A stretch of 64,000 nt of DNA from Bacteroidota bacterium (lineage in GTDB: Bacteria > Bacteroidota > Ignavibacteria > UBA10030 > UBA8401): NCBI GenBank assembly GCA_008933835.1, contig WBUG01000008.1, forward strand, positions 1 to 64,000. The letters are read 5' to 3'. The position numbers were made by a program, and so were the translations under genes. Under the pieces are notes generated by a model. That model had not been told where the DNA came from. It made no database searches and was given only the letters and a program-made list of their open reading frames with translations. Positions 27,133 to 34,695 of this stretch are shown in pieces (within the stretch, counting starts at the first letter, position 1; each line of letters opens with the position of its first letter).

Positions 27133-27906
27133 ATGGACCTCCTCGTCATCGTCATCGCCTCCGCTGCGGCCTCGTTCATCACCCTCTTCTCCGGATTCGG
27201 TCTCGGCACGATGCTGCTGCCGGTCTTCGCACTCTTCTTTCCGGTGGACGCCGCCGTGGCGCTCACCGGCATCGTGCATCTTCTCACCAATCTCTTTAAG
27301 GTCTCGCTGCTCGGCCGTCACGCAGACTGGAAGGTCGTCCTCTCGTTCGGACTTCCGTCGGTCATCGGCGCGGTCGCCGGCGCCGAACTGCTGCTTTCGC
27401 TCTCTCATCTGGAACCGCTCACCACGTACACGCTGGCCGGCCGCGAACACGCCGTCGGTCCTCTGAAGCTCGTCATCGCCATTCTCATGGTCGCGTTCGC
27501 CCTGGCCGAAATGAGGCCCGCGGCGTCGTCCTACACCCCTTCGCGGAGCCTTTTGCCGCTGGGGGGCGTGCTGAGCGGATTCTTCGGCGGATTGTCGGGC
27601 CACCAGGGGGCGCTCCGGAGCATCTTCCTGCTCCAGTACGGTCTCCCGAAGGAATCGTTCCTCGCCACCGGCGTCATCATCGCCTGTGCGGTGGACGTCA
27701 CGCGGCTCTCACTGTATGCGGACCGGTTCACCGCCTCCGGTCTGCTCACGCACTGGCCGCTGCTCCTCGCGGCGGTCGTGTCTGCGTTCGCCGGAGCGTA
27801 CACCGGCAACCGGCTCCTCACGAAGGTGACCATGCGCATCGTACAGCGGATCGTGGCGTTCCTTCTTCTCCTCATCGCCGCGGGACTGGGAAGCGGCCTC
27901 CTATGA
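27133..27906 (+). CDS. TauE/SafE family membrane exporter
   Basis: A 257-residue inner-membrane protein with seven to eight hydrophobic segments arranged as two similar halves. Each half has a family-type motif: FSGFGLGTMLLPVFALFFP near the N-terminus and LSGFFGGLSGHQGALRS in the middle. Relatives export sulfite, sulfoacetate or other organic anions; the substrate here is unknown. The start is 15 nt after thrB, and the stop overlaps the next gene by 4 nt. Confidence 0.87.
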   Translation: MDLLVIVIASAAASFITLFSGFGLGTMLLPVFALFFPVDAAVALTGIVHLLTNLFKVSLLGRHADWKVVLSFGLPSVIGAVAGAELLLSLSHLEPLTTYTLAGREHAVGPLKLVIAILMVAFALAEMRPAASSYTPSRSLLPLGGVLSGFFGGLSGHQGALRSIFLLQYGLPKESFLATGVIIACAVDVTRLSLYADRFTASGLLTHWPLLLAAVVSAFAGAYTGNRLLTKVTMRIVQRIVAFLLLLIAAGLGSGLL

Positions 27907-28709
27907 TGCGTCTCGTGTTCCTCCTCCTTCTTCTCGCTCCCATCCTTCCGGCACAGTACGATTCCGCCGGGGTCGCGGAGCATCTGGCGCTCGGCGCCCC
28001 CGCCCCGGCGTATCGCGACGTTCGGCGTCCGTCGGAGTATCTGCTCGCAAAGCGTCAGTACGTGCTGTCGTACCACCGCTTCAACGGCACCGCCAACTGG
28101 GTTGCGTGGCGCACGGACAGCACCTGGCTCGGAACGCTCGGACGGAGCAACGATTTCCGGGCGGACAGCACGCTGCCGGAGCCGTGGTACCGCGTGCATG
28201 AACGGAGCTACCGCCGCAGCGGGTACGACCGCGGCCACCTTTGTCCCTCCGGCGACCGCACGAACAGCGCCGCGGACAATTCCGCCACCTTCGTGATGAC
28301 GAACATGATACCGCAGGCGCCGAACAACAACCAGGGTCCGTGGGCGCAGCTGGAGATCTTCTGCCGGGAACTGGTGACGAAGGGAAAAGAGCTCTACATC
28401 GCGGCGGGAGGGTGGGGATCGAAGGGATTCCTGGACAGCGGGCGCGTGAACATTCCTGCGCTCACGTGGAAAGCGGTGCTGGTGCTCGATGCGGGAGAGA
28501 ACGACGCGGCGCGCGTCACAAGGAACACTCCGGTCATCGCCGTGGTGATGCCGAACGACAACGCGCTGATACGCAAGGGGGACGATTGGCGGACGTTCCG
28601 GGTGACGGCGGACTCGGTCGAGGCGCTCACCGGATTCGATCTCTTCTCCGCCGTGCCGGACTCCGTGCAGCGGTTCATCGAATCGCGGACGGATGCGCCG
28701 CTGCCGTGA
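27903..28709 (+). CDS. Secreted DNA/RNA non-specific endonuclease (NUC1 type)
   Basis: A 268-residue protein with an N-terminal signal peptide (LVFLLLLLAPILPAQ). The catalytic motif of the betabeta-alpha-Me nuclease family is DRGHLCPSGDR at residues 109-119. The Mg-binding asparagine region is NMIPQAPNNNQGPWAQLE (about 134-151). Serratia-nuclease relatives degrade extracellular nucleic acid. It overlaps the TauE-type gene (ATGA) and is last in this plus-strand run; a convergent gene ends 6 nt away. Confidence 0.9.
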   Translation: MMRLVFLLLLLAPILPAQYDSAGVAEHLALGAPAPAYRDVRRPSEYLLAKRQYVLSYHRFNGTANWVAWRTDSTWLGTLGRSNDFRADSTLPEPWYRVHERSYRRSGYDRGHLCPSGDRTNSAADNSATFVMTNMIPQAPNNNQGPWAQLEIFCRELVTKGKELYIAAGGWGSKGFLDSGRVNIPALTWKAVLVLDAGENDAARVTRNTPVIAVVMPNDNALIRKGDDWRTFRVTADSVEALTGFDLFSAVPDSVQRFIESRTDAPLP

Positions 28710-28715
28710 ACGGCG

Positions 28716-29993
28716 TTACGGCTGCGGTGCTGCGAGGGGAAGCTTGAGGACGACCGGCGCATGCAGCATCGCCGGAGGAAGGATGTTCCCCTCCGCATCG
28801 AAGCTCTGCAGCTGGCTGTTGGCGATGTAGTAGAGGTCGTCGCCGACGATGACGCCGGTGGTGGGGATGCGGTGGTCCGGATGGGCCGATTCGAGCACCG
28901 TCGCTTTCGTCACCGCGTCGTACGTTCGGTTCAGGTCGAACCGCATGACGCGGGACTGCGGACCGGCGGAGTTCTGCACGGCGATGAGCGCGCCGTCATA
29001 GAAGGAGAGCCCGTCGATGCCGGTCATCGTCGTCTTCTGTTTCGCGGTGAGCAGTACCGGCACGCGGTCATCGAGTCCGATGCGGCTGATGCCCTGCCAG
29101 TGGGCGACGAAGAGGCAGCGCTGGTCCGGCGACATGGTGATGCCGTTCGGGTAGAACATGTCCTTCGCATCGTACCAGACGGACATCGTGCGGTTCGCGG
29201 CGTCCACTTTGTAGACGGAGCCGTTGTCGCTGTCCGTGATGTAGACGTCGCCGTTCGAGGCGACGGTGAGGTCGTTGAAGAGGTGCGACAGCGAGTCCGC
29301 CGGAGCGTAGGTGTTCACCAGCTTCATCGTCGCGAGGTCGTACTGGTGGACGCGTCCTTTGCCGACGTTCACCGGGTCCTTCACGCGGGTGCGCGACGCC
29401 TGGAGCGAGCTCAGCACCCACAGCTGGTTGCGCGCGGCGTCCACCCGCAGGCCGAGCGTGCTGAAGAGCCCGTCCGCCGTCTCCGGCAGCAGGTCCTGCG
29501 GCGTCCCGTCCGGCAGCACGGAGACCACCTTCCGCTTGTAGACGCTGCTGAGAAAGAACGTCGTGCGCCGAGGATCGTAGGCGATCCCTTCGGGAACGAG
29601 GTCCTTCTCCGGCAGCACGAAGGCGTGCGTCGACGCGGTGCGGACCGACCCCTTCTTCGCCCGCGCGGTGATCCCCTTCAGCAGCGAATGCCTCCACACG
29701 TTCCGGAACCCCTCGTCGTTCTCCACGCCGAAATCGAATCCCAGCACCGCCAGGTCGTCCAGCAGCTCGATGCACTTCGTCTTCTGTCCGTTCATCGCGT
29801 AGGCGCGCGCCAGATTGTGGGCGAACCACAGGTCGAACGGCGCCATCGTGTACGCCCGGAGGGCGTACCGGCCGTAGCCCGCCGTGTCACCCTGCGCCAG
29901 GGCCTGCTGGGAGATGGTGAAGGTCTCGAACGGGTTCTGCGCCGCGGCCGAGGCGCAGAGGAGAAGGATGAGAAACGGTGTTCTGATGGACAT
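28716..29993 (-). CDS. Exported SMP-30-like beta-propeller protein
   Basis: A 425-residue protein with a signal peptide (residues 1-18, MSIRTPFLILLLCASAAAQ). A helical, TPR-like region covers about residues 20-110 (ALAQGDTAGYGRYALRAYTM, DLWFAHNLARAYAMNGQ). The rest is a six-bladed-propeller-like domain with repeats such as VPEGIAYDPRRTTFFLSSV, NDLTVASNGDVYITDSDNG and PNGITMSPDQRCLFVAHW, typical of SMP-30/gluconolactonase/strictosidine-synthase-like proteins. Activity is unknown. The ATG at 29993 puts the signal sequence at the N-terminus; an earlier ATG adds 12 unlikely residues. Confidence 0.8.
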   Translation of the reverse strand: MSIRTPFLILLLCASAAAQNPFETFTISQQALAQGDTAGYGRYALRAYTMAPFDLWFAHNLARAYAMNGQKTKCIELLDDLAVLGFDFGVENDEGFRNVWRHSLLKGITARAKKGSVRTASTHAFVLPEKDLVPEGIAYDPRRTTFFLSSVYKRKVVSVLPDGTPQDLLPETADGLFSTLGLRVDAARNQLWVLSSLQASRTRVKDPVNVGKGRVHQYDLATMKLVNTYAPADSLSHLFNDLTVASNGDVYITDSDNGSVYKVDAANRTMSVWYDAKDMFYPNGITMSPDQRCLFVAHWQGISRIGLDDRVPVLLTAKQKTTMTGIDGLSFYDGALIAVQNSAGPQSRVMRFDLNRTYDAVTKATVLESAHPDHRIPTTGVIVGDDLYYIANSQLQSFDAEGNILPPAMLHAPVVLKLPLAAPQP

Positions 29994-30025
29994 ACCCCTG
30001 TCGTGTGCGTGGAGGACCGGCCGGT

Positions 30026-31684
30026 TCACCGCCAGAGGGCGGAGACGAGCACCTGCGCCAGGACGATCTTCGCGATCATCGAGGCGGGATACACCATGGC
30101 GTAATGCATGTTCGGCTGGTCGTTCTTCGCCGTCTGATTGGCGTAGGCCAGGCAGGCCGGCTGTGTGCCGACGCCGCTCATCACCCCCATCACGGCGGAC
30201 ATCGGTAATCGAAGATACTTATATCCGAGGACAATTGTAAACAGCGACGCGACCGTGGTGATGAGCGCCCCCGCGGCGAGGAAGCCGAGACCGCCGGACC
30301 GCACCGTGGCGCCGAACCCGTCCCCCGCCTTGATGCCGATGCCGGCGAGGAAGAAGACGAGCCCGATCTGCCGCAGCACGAGGTTCGCGTTGAACGGCAT
30401 CGTCCAGGTGACCGAACCGGTCCGCTGCAGCCGTCCGAGGATGAGCGACACTACGAGCGGTCCGCCGGCGAAGCCGAGCTTGAAGGTGGAGCCGTTGGGC
30501 AGCGGGATGGGCATCATGCCCACGAACACGCCGAGGACGATGCCGAGGGAGATGGAGAGGAAGTCGGTCTCGGAAATGGACTTCACCGAGTCGCCGAAGA
30601 ACTCCGTCACCGCCCGGATGTTCTCGTGCCGCGTCACCACGCGGACGCGGTCGCCGAGCTCGAGACGTGTGTCGGGGGAGGGGACGAAGTCCACGTCGCC
30701 GCGCCGCACGCGGGTGATGGTGGCGCTGAACTTTTTCTCGAGATGGAGCTCATGGATGGGCCGGCCCACTGTCTCTTCGCTCGAGACGAACATGCGGCGG
30801 TACTCGAAGCCGGCGGTGTCGAGCGTCAGCTGCTCGTCCGACTCTTCGCCGAGGATGACCTTCGCCCCTTCGAGCGCGTCGGGGGCGCCGACCGCCACCA
30901 CCAGGTCGTCTTTGCGAAAGACCGTCTCCGGCAGGATGATGTTGATCTCGCCGCCGCGTTTGTAGCGTGTCAGCACGAAGCGGCGGTGCTCGATGAGCTT
31001 CAGCACGTCCCACGCCTCTTTGCCGGTGACGGCGGGATTGGTGACGCGGTACGTGCGCACCTGGATGGAACCGACGCCCGACTCCTTCAGCCGGTCCGCC
31101 TCCTCCCGGGCGAAGTCCACCCGGAAGACGCGCGAGAAGAGGTAGAACCAGAGGATGACGCCGAGGACGCCGAACGGATAGGCGAGACTGTAGGCGATGA
31201 CCGGCGCGTTGACGAGCTGGTTGCGGAGCTCCTCCGGATGGTCCAGCGTGAAGGACTTCACCGCCTCCACGGACGCGGCGAGCGCCGGCGTGTTGGTGAG
31301 CGCGCCGCAGAAGAGTCCGGCGGCGTGCGGGGCGTCCATCGCGAAGAGGAGCGAGAACGAACCGGCGACGAGGGCGCTGATGAGCAGCGCGGCGATGACG
31401 AAGAGATTGATGCGGAGGCTCTTCTGGTTGAACGACGAGAAGAAGCTCGGACCGGACTGCAGCCCGACCGAGTAGACGAAGAGCACGAGGCCGACGATGT
31501 AGATCTCCTCCGGCAGCACGAGCCGCTTGTCCAGCGCGCCGAACGCGATGCCGACGAAGAGGACCGCCGCCACGCCGAGGCTGAAGCCGTAGATGCGGAT
31601 CTGACCGAGCAGGTATCCCAGACCGATGACGGAGAACAGGAGGAGAAGTTTATTATGCGCCAAGAGTGCGATGAGCGATTCCAT
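30026..31684 (-). CDS. AspT/YidE-family transporter with two RCK-C (TrkA-C) domains
   Basis: A 552-residue integral membrane protein in the aspartate:alanine exchanger family. About five hydrophobic segments come first (including GLGYLLGQIRIYGFSLGVAA). A soluble centre with two TrkA-C-like domains follows (HRRFVLTRYKRGGEINIILP; RRMFVSSEETVGRPIHELHL), then a second membrane half related to the first (GFAGGPLVVSLILGRLQRTG, GLVFFLAGIGIKAG). The duplication is diagnostic. The substrate is unknown; many relatives exchange organic acids. Start ATG at 31684 chosen because the N-terminus then begins directly before the first membrane helix. Confidence 0.9.
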   Translation of the reverse strand: MESLIALLAHNKLLLLFSVIGLGYLLGQIRIYGFSLGVAAVLFVGIAFGALDKRLVLPEEIYIVGLVLFVYSVGLQSGPSFFSSFNQKSLRINLFVIAALLISALVAGSFSLLFAMDAPHAAGLFCGALTNTPALAASVEAVKSFTLDHPEELRNQLVNAPVIAYSLAYPFGVLGVILWFYLFSRVFRVDFAREEADRLKESGVGSIQVRTYRVTNPAVTGKEAWDVLKLIEHRRFVLTRYKRGGEINIILPETVFRKDDLVVAVGAPDALEGAKVILGEESDEQLTLDTAGFEYRRMFVSSEETVGRPIHELHLEKKFSATITRVRRGDVDFVPSPDTRLELGDRVRVVTRHENIRAVTEFFGDSVKSISETDFLSISLGIVLGVFVGMMPIPLPNGSTFKLGFAGGPLVVSLILGRLQRTGSVTWTMPFNANLVLRQIGLVFFLAGIGIKAGDGFGATVRSGGLGFLAAGALITTVASLFTIVLGYKYLRLPMSAVMGVMSGVGTQPACLAYANQTAKNDQPNMHYAMVYPASMIAKIVLAQVLVSALWR

Positions 31685-31777
31685 GTGGGGGGCTTTCGGT
31701 GGTACAAATGGTGCGATGACTCCGTAAAATACGCAAAAAACGGCGCAAATTAAAGGAGCGGCGACGGTCCGGGAACG

Positions 31778-31806
31778 TTGCTTTCCTTCAAATCGAGGCA
31801 TACATT
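31778..31806 (+). promoter_or_regulatory. Promoter for the GNAT gene, apparently leaderless
   Basis: TTGCTT (31778-31783), 17-bp spacer, TACATT (31801-31806). The ATG at 31812 is exactly 6 nt downstream, so transcription would start at or next to the start codon. Confidence 0.5.
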
Positions 31807-31811
31807 AGGCG

Positions 31812-32288
31812 ATGCCGCTCTCCGTTCTGCGTACCGACGCATCTCACTCCGGATTCCTCGCTCTGGTCCGCCGCCTCGACGCCGAATTGGCGGAGCGGGA
31901 CGGTCCGGACCACGCCTTCTATGCGCAGTACAACACCGTCGCGCCGCTCCGTCACGCCGTCGTGGCGTTCGACGGGGACGTTCCCGTCGCCTGCGGGGCG
32001 TTCAAGCGCTACTCGGAGGATACGATGGAATTGAAGCGGATGTACACGGTGCCGGAGCGGCGGGGAGAGGGGGCGGCCGGAACGGTGCTGCGCGCGCTGG
32101 AGCGGTGGGCGGCGGAGGAGGGATATGTGCGCGCAGTGCTTGAGACGGGAGAACGGCAGCCGGAGGCCATTGCGCTCTATGTCAAGCACGGATACGTCCG
32201 CATTCCGAACTACGGACAGTACGCCGGGATGAAGAACAGCGTCTGTTTCGAAAAATCGCTCACCACTCTATCGCACCGCGAACCATGA
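31812..32288 (+). CDS. GNAT family N-acetyltransferase
   Basis: A 158-residue GCN5-related acetyltransferase. The acetyl-CoA-binding motif is seen as MYTVPERRGEGAAGTVLRAL (about residues 77-96; Q/R-x-x-G-x-G/A form). It is preceded by strand VPVACGAFKRY and followed by AVLETGERQPEAIALYVKHGY. The acceptor is unknown. The stop overlaps the start of the next gene by 4 nt. Confidence 0.88.
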   Translation: MPLSVLRTDASHSGFLALVRRLDAELAERDGPDHAFYAQYNTVAPLRHAVVAFDGDVPVACGAFKRYSEDTMELKRMYTVPERRGEGAAGTVLRALERWAAEEGYVRAVLETGERQPEAIALYVKHGYVRIPNYGQYAGMKNSVCFEKSLTTLSHREP

Positions 32289-32665
32289 AACGCATCGTAC
32301 GGCCCCTCCTTCTCTTCTTCACCGCATTCCTCTCGCTCACGGCCCTCACCGGCGGCATCGGACTGATGACCGGATGGAACGCTCCTCCTCCGGAGATGCT
32401 CGACGGCTCTCCGTTCACCGGGTATCTCGTTCCGGGGCTGGCGCTGTTCGCGCTGGTGGGAGGGACGGCCGGAGCCGCGTTCGTGATGCTGCTCCGCCGG
32501 CATGCGCGGGGCGGCGACGCCGCGTTCGCGGCGGGGGTCTTCATCATCGTCTTCGAAACGGTGGAGGTCGCGGTCATCGGCGCGCCGGCGGGCATCGCCC
32601 GGACGCTGCAGGTGTTCTACCTGTCGCTGGGCGCGGTCATCGTTTCGCTGGCGCGGCGCGCGTGA
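32285..32665 (+). CDS. Small four-helix membrane protein, unknown function
   Basis: A 126-residue hydrophobic protein with about four predicted membrane segments (LLLFFTAFLSLTALTGGIGL; LVPGLALFALVGGTAGAAFV; AAFAAGVFIIVFETVEVAVI; LQVFYLSLGAVIVSLARR). The WNAPPPEML segment lies in the first outside loop. Similar short proteins are common as conserved hypotheticals, but I cannot name the family. It is translationally coupled to the acetyltransferase. Confidence 0.75.
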   Translation: MKRIVRPLLLFFTAFLSLTALTGGIGLMTGWNAPPPEMLDGSPFTGYLVPGLALFALVGGTAGAAFVMLLRRHARGGDAAFAAGVFIIVFETVEVAVIGAPAGIARTLQVFYLSLGAVIVSLARRA

Positions 32666-32672
32666 CCGACGG

Positions 32673-33482
32673 TCACGGCTTCTCGGCGGCCACGAGCAGG
32701 CCGGTGCCTTCGGCGTTGGCCGAACGGTAGTCGACCCACATCAGCAGCAGCGAGAACCAGAGCGTCAGCAGATAGTAGAAGGGGAGGAGCAGGAAGAAGA
32801 GCTTGCTGGCGTTGAGCATCAGCAGCGGATATTTCACCACCAGGCGCCACGACAGCGTTCCGACCGGACCGTACGAGTACCGCGTGTACAGCATCCGGAA
32901 TCCGGCCCCCGTCAGCTTCGCCGTGATGTCCTCCACCGAGTACCCGTCCCGCGCGTGTTCCTCCACGAAACTGGTGTCCCCCTCCTTGTGCACGTCCGAA
33001 CCGCCGAGGTTCGACGGGGTGTGGATGAGGAGACGTCCTCCGCTCTTCATCGCCGCGAAGAAGTTCCGGAACACCGTCACGTCGTCCGCGATATGCTCCA
33101 TCACGTCCACCGAAAGGATGACGTCGAAGCGCTCCCGGTGCGCAGGGACGGTCAGGTCCTCCACTGCGAAGCCGACCGAGGAGAGACCTTCGGCGCGGAA
33201 GAACGCGCGGCAGTCCGCGATGTAGTCCTCCTTCACGTCGATGGCGTGGATGGAGGCGTTGGGCCACCGCGAAGCGATGTAGTACGAGTACTGGCCGAAT
33301 CCGGTGCCGGCGTCGAAGAGCGCGAACGGCCCCGTGTGCTTCGCGAGCAGTTCCCGCAGCGCGCGTTTCACGTACCACGTGCGGAGGAACATCACCCCCA
33401 GCAGCCAGTAGAAGAACTTCCGGAGGACGGGGGTCCGTTTGGCGACGTCGCCGATGACGTTTTTTATCGGATCGTACTGCAT
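32673..33482 (-). CDS. SAM-dependent methyltransferase with C-terminal membrane segment
   Basis: A 269-residue class-I methyltransferase. Motif I is FALFDAGTGFGQYSYYIA, motif II follows as HAIDVKEDYI, and the acidic SVDVMEHI gives motif IV. A hydrophobic hairpin near the C-terminus (LFFLLLPFYYLLTLWFSLLL) suggests membrane attachment. It is last in the minus-strand group GT2-GT4-methyltransferase, so it may modify a surface glycan or polyprenyl-linked intermediate (inference). Start ATG at 33482 chosen because earlier codons read repeat-adjacent spacer. Confidence 0.85.
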   Translation of the reverse strand: MQYDPIKNVIGDVAKRTPVLRKFFYWLLGVMFLRTWYVKRALRELLAKHTGPFALFDAGTGFGQYSYYIASRWPNASIHAIDVKEDYIADCRAFFRAEGLSSVGFAVEDLTVPAHRERFDVILSVDVMEHIADDVTVFRNFFAAMKSGGRLLIHTPSNLGGSDVHKEGDTSFVEEHARDGYSVEDITAKLTGAGFRMLYTRYSYGPVGTLSWRLVVKYPLLMLNASKLFFLLLPFYYLLTLWFSLLLMWVDYRSANAEGTGLLVAAEKP

Positions 33483-33518
33483 ACGGTTCTTTCGGTGCGC
33501 TGACGCCGCACCGCCATT

Positions 33519-33567
33519 GTTCACTGCTTCCTGTTCACTGCTTACTGCTTACTGTTCACTGCTCACT
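33519..33567 (-). repeat. Tandem heptamer array (seven units) at the 3' end of the GT4 gene
   Basis: Read on the minus strand there are seven successive heptamers of pattern AGTrArC: AGTGAGC, AGTGAAC, AGTAAGC, AGTAAGC, AGTGAAC, AGGAAGC, AGTGAAC. The first two overlap the end of the glycosyltransferase gene and encode its last residues and stop. The array resembles the short tandemly repeated sequences known from cyanobacteria, here between two co-oriented genes. Confidence 0.75.
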
Positions 33568-34689
33568 GTCTTTCACGAGCTCTTCGATGGCGTCCCCCAT
33601 CGCTTCCCACGTGTATTTCTTCCGTTCCTGCGCTGCGCCGGCCGACAGCCGTTCCTCCATCTTCTCCGTATAGAACCGCTCCATCGCCCCGGCGAGCGCT
33701 TCCGGATCGTTCGGAGGCACGATGAGCCCCGAGACGCCGTCGATGACCACCTCCGGCAGCGCGCCGACGCTGGTGGCGATGATGGGGGAGGAGAAGAAGT
33801 AGGCCATCTGCGCGATGGCGCTCTGCGTGGCGGAGACGTACGGCTGTACCACGACGTCCGCCGCCGAGAAGTAGAGATGCACCCGCTCGTTCGGGACGTA
33901 GTCGGAATGCACGGTGGTGACGCCGTCGATGCCCGCTTCCGTCATGTGCGCGCGGTACTTCTCCTCGTCGCCGTAGAACTCGCCGCACACCAACAGCCGC
34001 ACCTTCATCCGCTCCTTCACCAGCCGCATCGCGTCGATGAGCACGTGGAGCCCCTTGTACGGCCGGATGTAGCCGAAGAAGAGGACGACCCGTTCGTCCG
34101 TGATGCCGAGGGTCCGTTTCGCCTCCTCCTTCGGGATGCGCTCCTTGAAGAGCGAGAACATCGGCAGCGAGACGCGGCGGTACCGCGCGCCGGGGACGAA
34201 CGCCGTCAGTTCCTTCTCCACCGAGGCGGACTGCGCGATCCAGAGGTCCGTGAACCGGGCGAGGAACCGGGTGAACACGACGTCACCGGGCCGGCGCTCG
34301 TGCGGGATGAGATTGTGCAGGATGGTGAGCGCCTTCGTGCGGGTGCCCCAGCGCAGCAGCGCGTGCAGCGTGCCGGTGCTCGGACCGAAGAAGGGGAGCC
34401 AGTAGGTGGAGATGACCAGGTCGGCCCTCCGTCCGCGGAGACGGAGGCCGTTGAGGACCCAGTTGAACGGATTGACGGAATCGATGAGCGGCGTGCTCGG
34501 CACCGGAATGCCCGGTTCGCCGCTCTCCTGCTGCGTCTTGCCCGGAAAGAGGAGCGCCGGATACTGCCGGGTGAAGTTGACGATCTCCACGTCGTGTCCG
34601 CGCCGCGTCAGTTCGGTGTACAGCAGCGCGATGAAATGCGCCATGCCGCCGCGCAGCGGGTACGCCGGACCGAAGAGGAGGACCTTCAT
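33556..34689 (-). CDS. Glycosyltransferase family 4 (GT-B fold)
   Basis: A 377-residue GT-B glycosyltransferase. The N-terminal glycine-rich loop is FGPAYPLRGGMAHFI. The C-terminal donor-binding domain has LFFGYIRPYKGLHVLIDAM and the EX7E region around VVQPYVSATQSAIAQMAYFF and TSVGALPEVVIDGVSGLIVPP. The donor and acceptor sugars are unknown. It lies 6 nt after the GT2 gene and before the methyltransferase, suggesting a small glycan operon. The last three codons and stop lie in a heptamer repeat array. Confidence 0.9.
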   Translation of the reverse strand: MKVLLFGPAYPLRGGMAHFIALLYTELTRRGHDVEIVNFTRQYPALLFPGKTQQESGEPGIPVPSTPLIDSVNPFNWVLNGLRLRGRRADLVISTYWLPFFGPSTGTLHALLRWGTRTKALTILHNLIPHERRPGDVVFTRFLARFTDLWIAQSASVEKELTAFVPGARYRRVSLPMFSLFKERIPKEEAKRTLGITDERVVLFFGYIRPYKGLHVLIDAMRLVKERMKVRLLVCGEFYGDEEKYRAHMTEAGIDGVTTVHSDYVPNERVHLYFSAADVVVQPYVSATQSAIAQMAYFFSSPIIATSVGALPEVVIDGVSGLIVPPNDPEALAGAMERFYTEKMEERLSAGAAQERKKYTWEAMGDAIEELVKDSEQ

Positions 34690-34695
34690 CGCGTC

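Noticed and set aside
33519-33567. CRISPR-like array
   Set aside because: The repeats are contiguous heptamers without spacers, and no cas gene is present.
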